Shown here: in pieces, positions 7,040-7,506 of the stretch
Position numbering within the stretch: position 1 is the first letter of the stretch
How the letters are laid out: each line of letters opens with the position of its first letter
NCBI GenBank assembly: GCA_028684345.1
Contig: JAQUGB010000082.1
Coordinates: 1 to 7,506, forward strand
Length of the DNA: 7,506 bases
Direction: 5' to 3'
DNA from: Tepidiphilus sp.
GTDB lineage: Bacteria > Pseudomonadota > Gammaproteobacteria > Burkholderiales > Rhodocyclaceae
The notes under the pieces: model-generated
What the model was told of the DNA's origin: nothing
Database searches by the model: none
What the model saw: only the letters and a program-made list of their open reading frames with translations
Program-made: the position numbers and the translations under genes

Positions 7040-7506
7040 CGGGCACGGCCAGACGGTAGCCGACGTGGGGGATCGTGTGCAGCAAGGGAACGTCGAACGG
7101 CCGGTCGATCGCCTGACGCAAGCGATGGATGTGGGCGCGTAGCGCATCGCTGTCGGGCGGATCGTCCCCCCACAGCGCGGCCTCGAGGCGCTCGCGCGTC
7201 ACGACGGCAGGCGAAGCGCGCATCAAGAGTCGCAGCAGTTGGTAATCGAAAGGGGCCAGGACGATTTTCTTGCCCTGCCGTGATACCTGGTGGGTTCGCT
7301 CATCGAGGATCAGATCGCCCACTTGCAGGCGTTGTCGTTCCAGGCCGCCTGCGGCCCGTCGCGCGTGCGCCCGCAATCTCGCTTCGAGCTCGCGCAGCGA
7401 GAGGGGCTTGACGAGATAGTCGTCGGCGCCCACTTCCAGACCGAGCAGCTTGTCGTCCAATTCGCCCCTGGCCGTGAGTACGAGGATCGGCGTGGCGATC
7501 CCTTCT
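7020..7506 (-). CDS. OmpR-family response regulator, N-terminus outside the window
   Basis: The frame is open to the right edge, so roughly the first third, including the phosphoacceptor Asp, is missing. The 161 visible residues start at the end of the receiver domain: ILVLTAR (conserved Thr, visible residue 11) and GADDYLVKP (conserved Lys, visible residue 33). A linker and a winged-helix DNA-binding domain follow, with the APFDYQLLRLL helix, the recognition helix region around SDALRAHIHRLRQAI, and the C-terminal hairpin HTIPHVGYRLA. This is the full OmpR/PhoB order. TTG at 7460 is internal and not the start. It is the first gene of the pair with the kinase, whose ATG lies inside its last codons, pointing to co-transcription and translational coupling. 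The target genes cannot be read from here. The divergently placed glucan genes are not obviously part of its regulon. Confidence 0.93.
   Translation of the reverse strand, partial: EGIATPILVLTARGELDDKLLGLEVGADDYLVKPLSLRELEARLRAHARRAAGGLERQRLQVGDLILDERTHQVSRQGKKIVLAPFDYQLLRLLMRASPAVVTRERLEAALWGDDPPDSDALRAHIHRLRQAIDRPFDVPLLHTIPHVGYRLAVPDEETSA

Noticed and set aside
7040..7147. N-terminal extension of the histidine kinase to an earlier start at 7147
   Set aside because: The extra 36 residues are out-of-frame reading of the regulator's conserved DNA-binding domain and precede a normal kinase N-terminus.
6344..7411. 355-codon open frame on the + strand opposite the kinase and regulator
   Set aside because: It is antisense to two confidently identified two-component genes, His- and Arg-rich, with no domain; a GC-rich shadow.

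Overview
The base composition is GC-rich throughout. The EttA sequence and the general gene style suggest a betaproteobacterium, perhaps from the Rhodocyclales/Hydrogenophilales part of that class. That assignment comes from reading proteins by eye and is not a phylogenetic placement. The window is ordinary, densely packed chromosome. I see no insertion sequence, phage gene, CRISPR array, tRNA or rRNA.

Left part (1-4095) is a periplasmic beta-glucan locus. It begins inside a glycoside hydrolase family 17 (GH17) protein with a polytopic C-terminal membrane domain, an NdvC-like arrangement. A large two-enzyme protein follows at 1366-4095. It has an N-terminal anchor, a GH17 domain, three membrane segments, a processive-type GT2 synthase domain and a C-terminal membrane bundle, which is the architecture of Pseudomonas NdvB. 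The GT2 domain would polymerise glucose from UDP-glucose and the GH17 domains would transfer, branch or cyclise beta-1,3-glucan chains outside the inner membrane. Between the two lies a small membrane protein of unknown function on the opposite strand (848-1252). Its 3' end overlaps the end of the first gene by 80 bp, and it diverges from the ndvB-like gene.

Middle part (4118-5785) is ettA, an ABC-F translation factor with both ATPase sites intact. It has a good Shine-Dalgarno sequence and a likely promoter of its own inside the 3' end of the ndvB-like gene.

Right part (5786-7506), on the minus strand, is a two-component system: an OmpR-type response regulator cut by the window edge, then its membrane histidine kinase, overlapping by 20 bp. 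The kinase converges on ettA with no spacer. The palindrome TGATCA supplies both stop codons, and a strong GC hairpin lies in the last codons of the kinase gene.

No clearly new system is present. The most interesting points are the tandem GH17 / GH17-GT2 glucan locus and the uncharacterised small membrane protein embedded in it.
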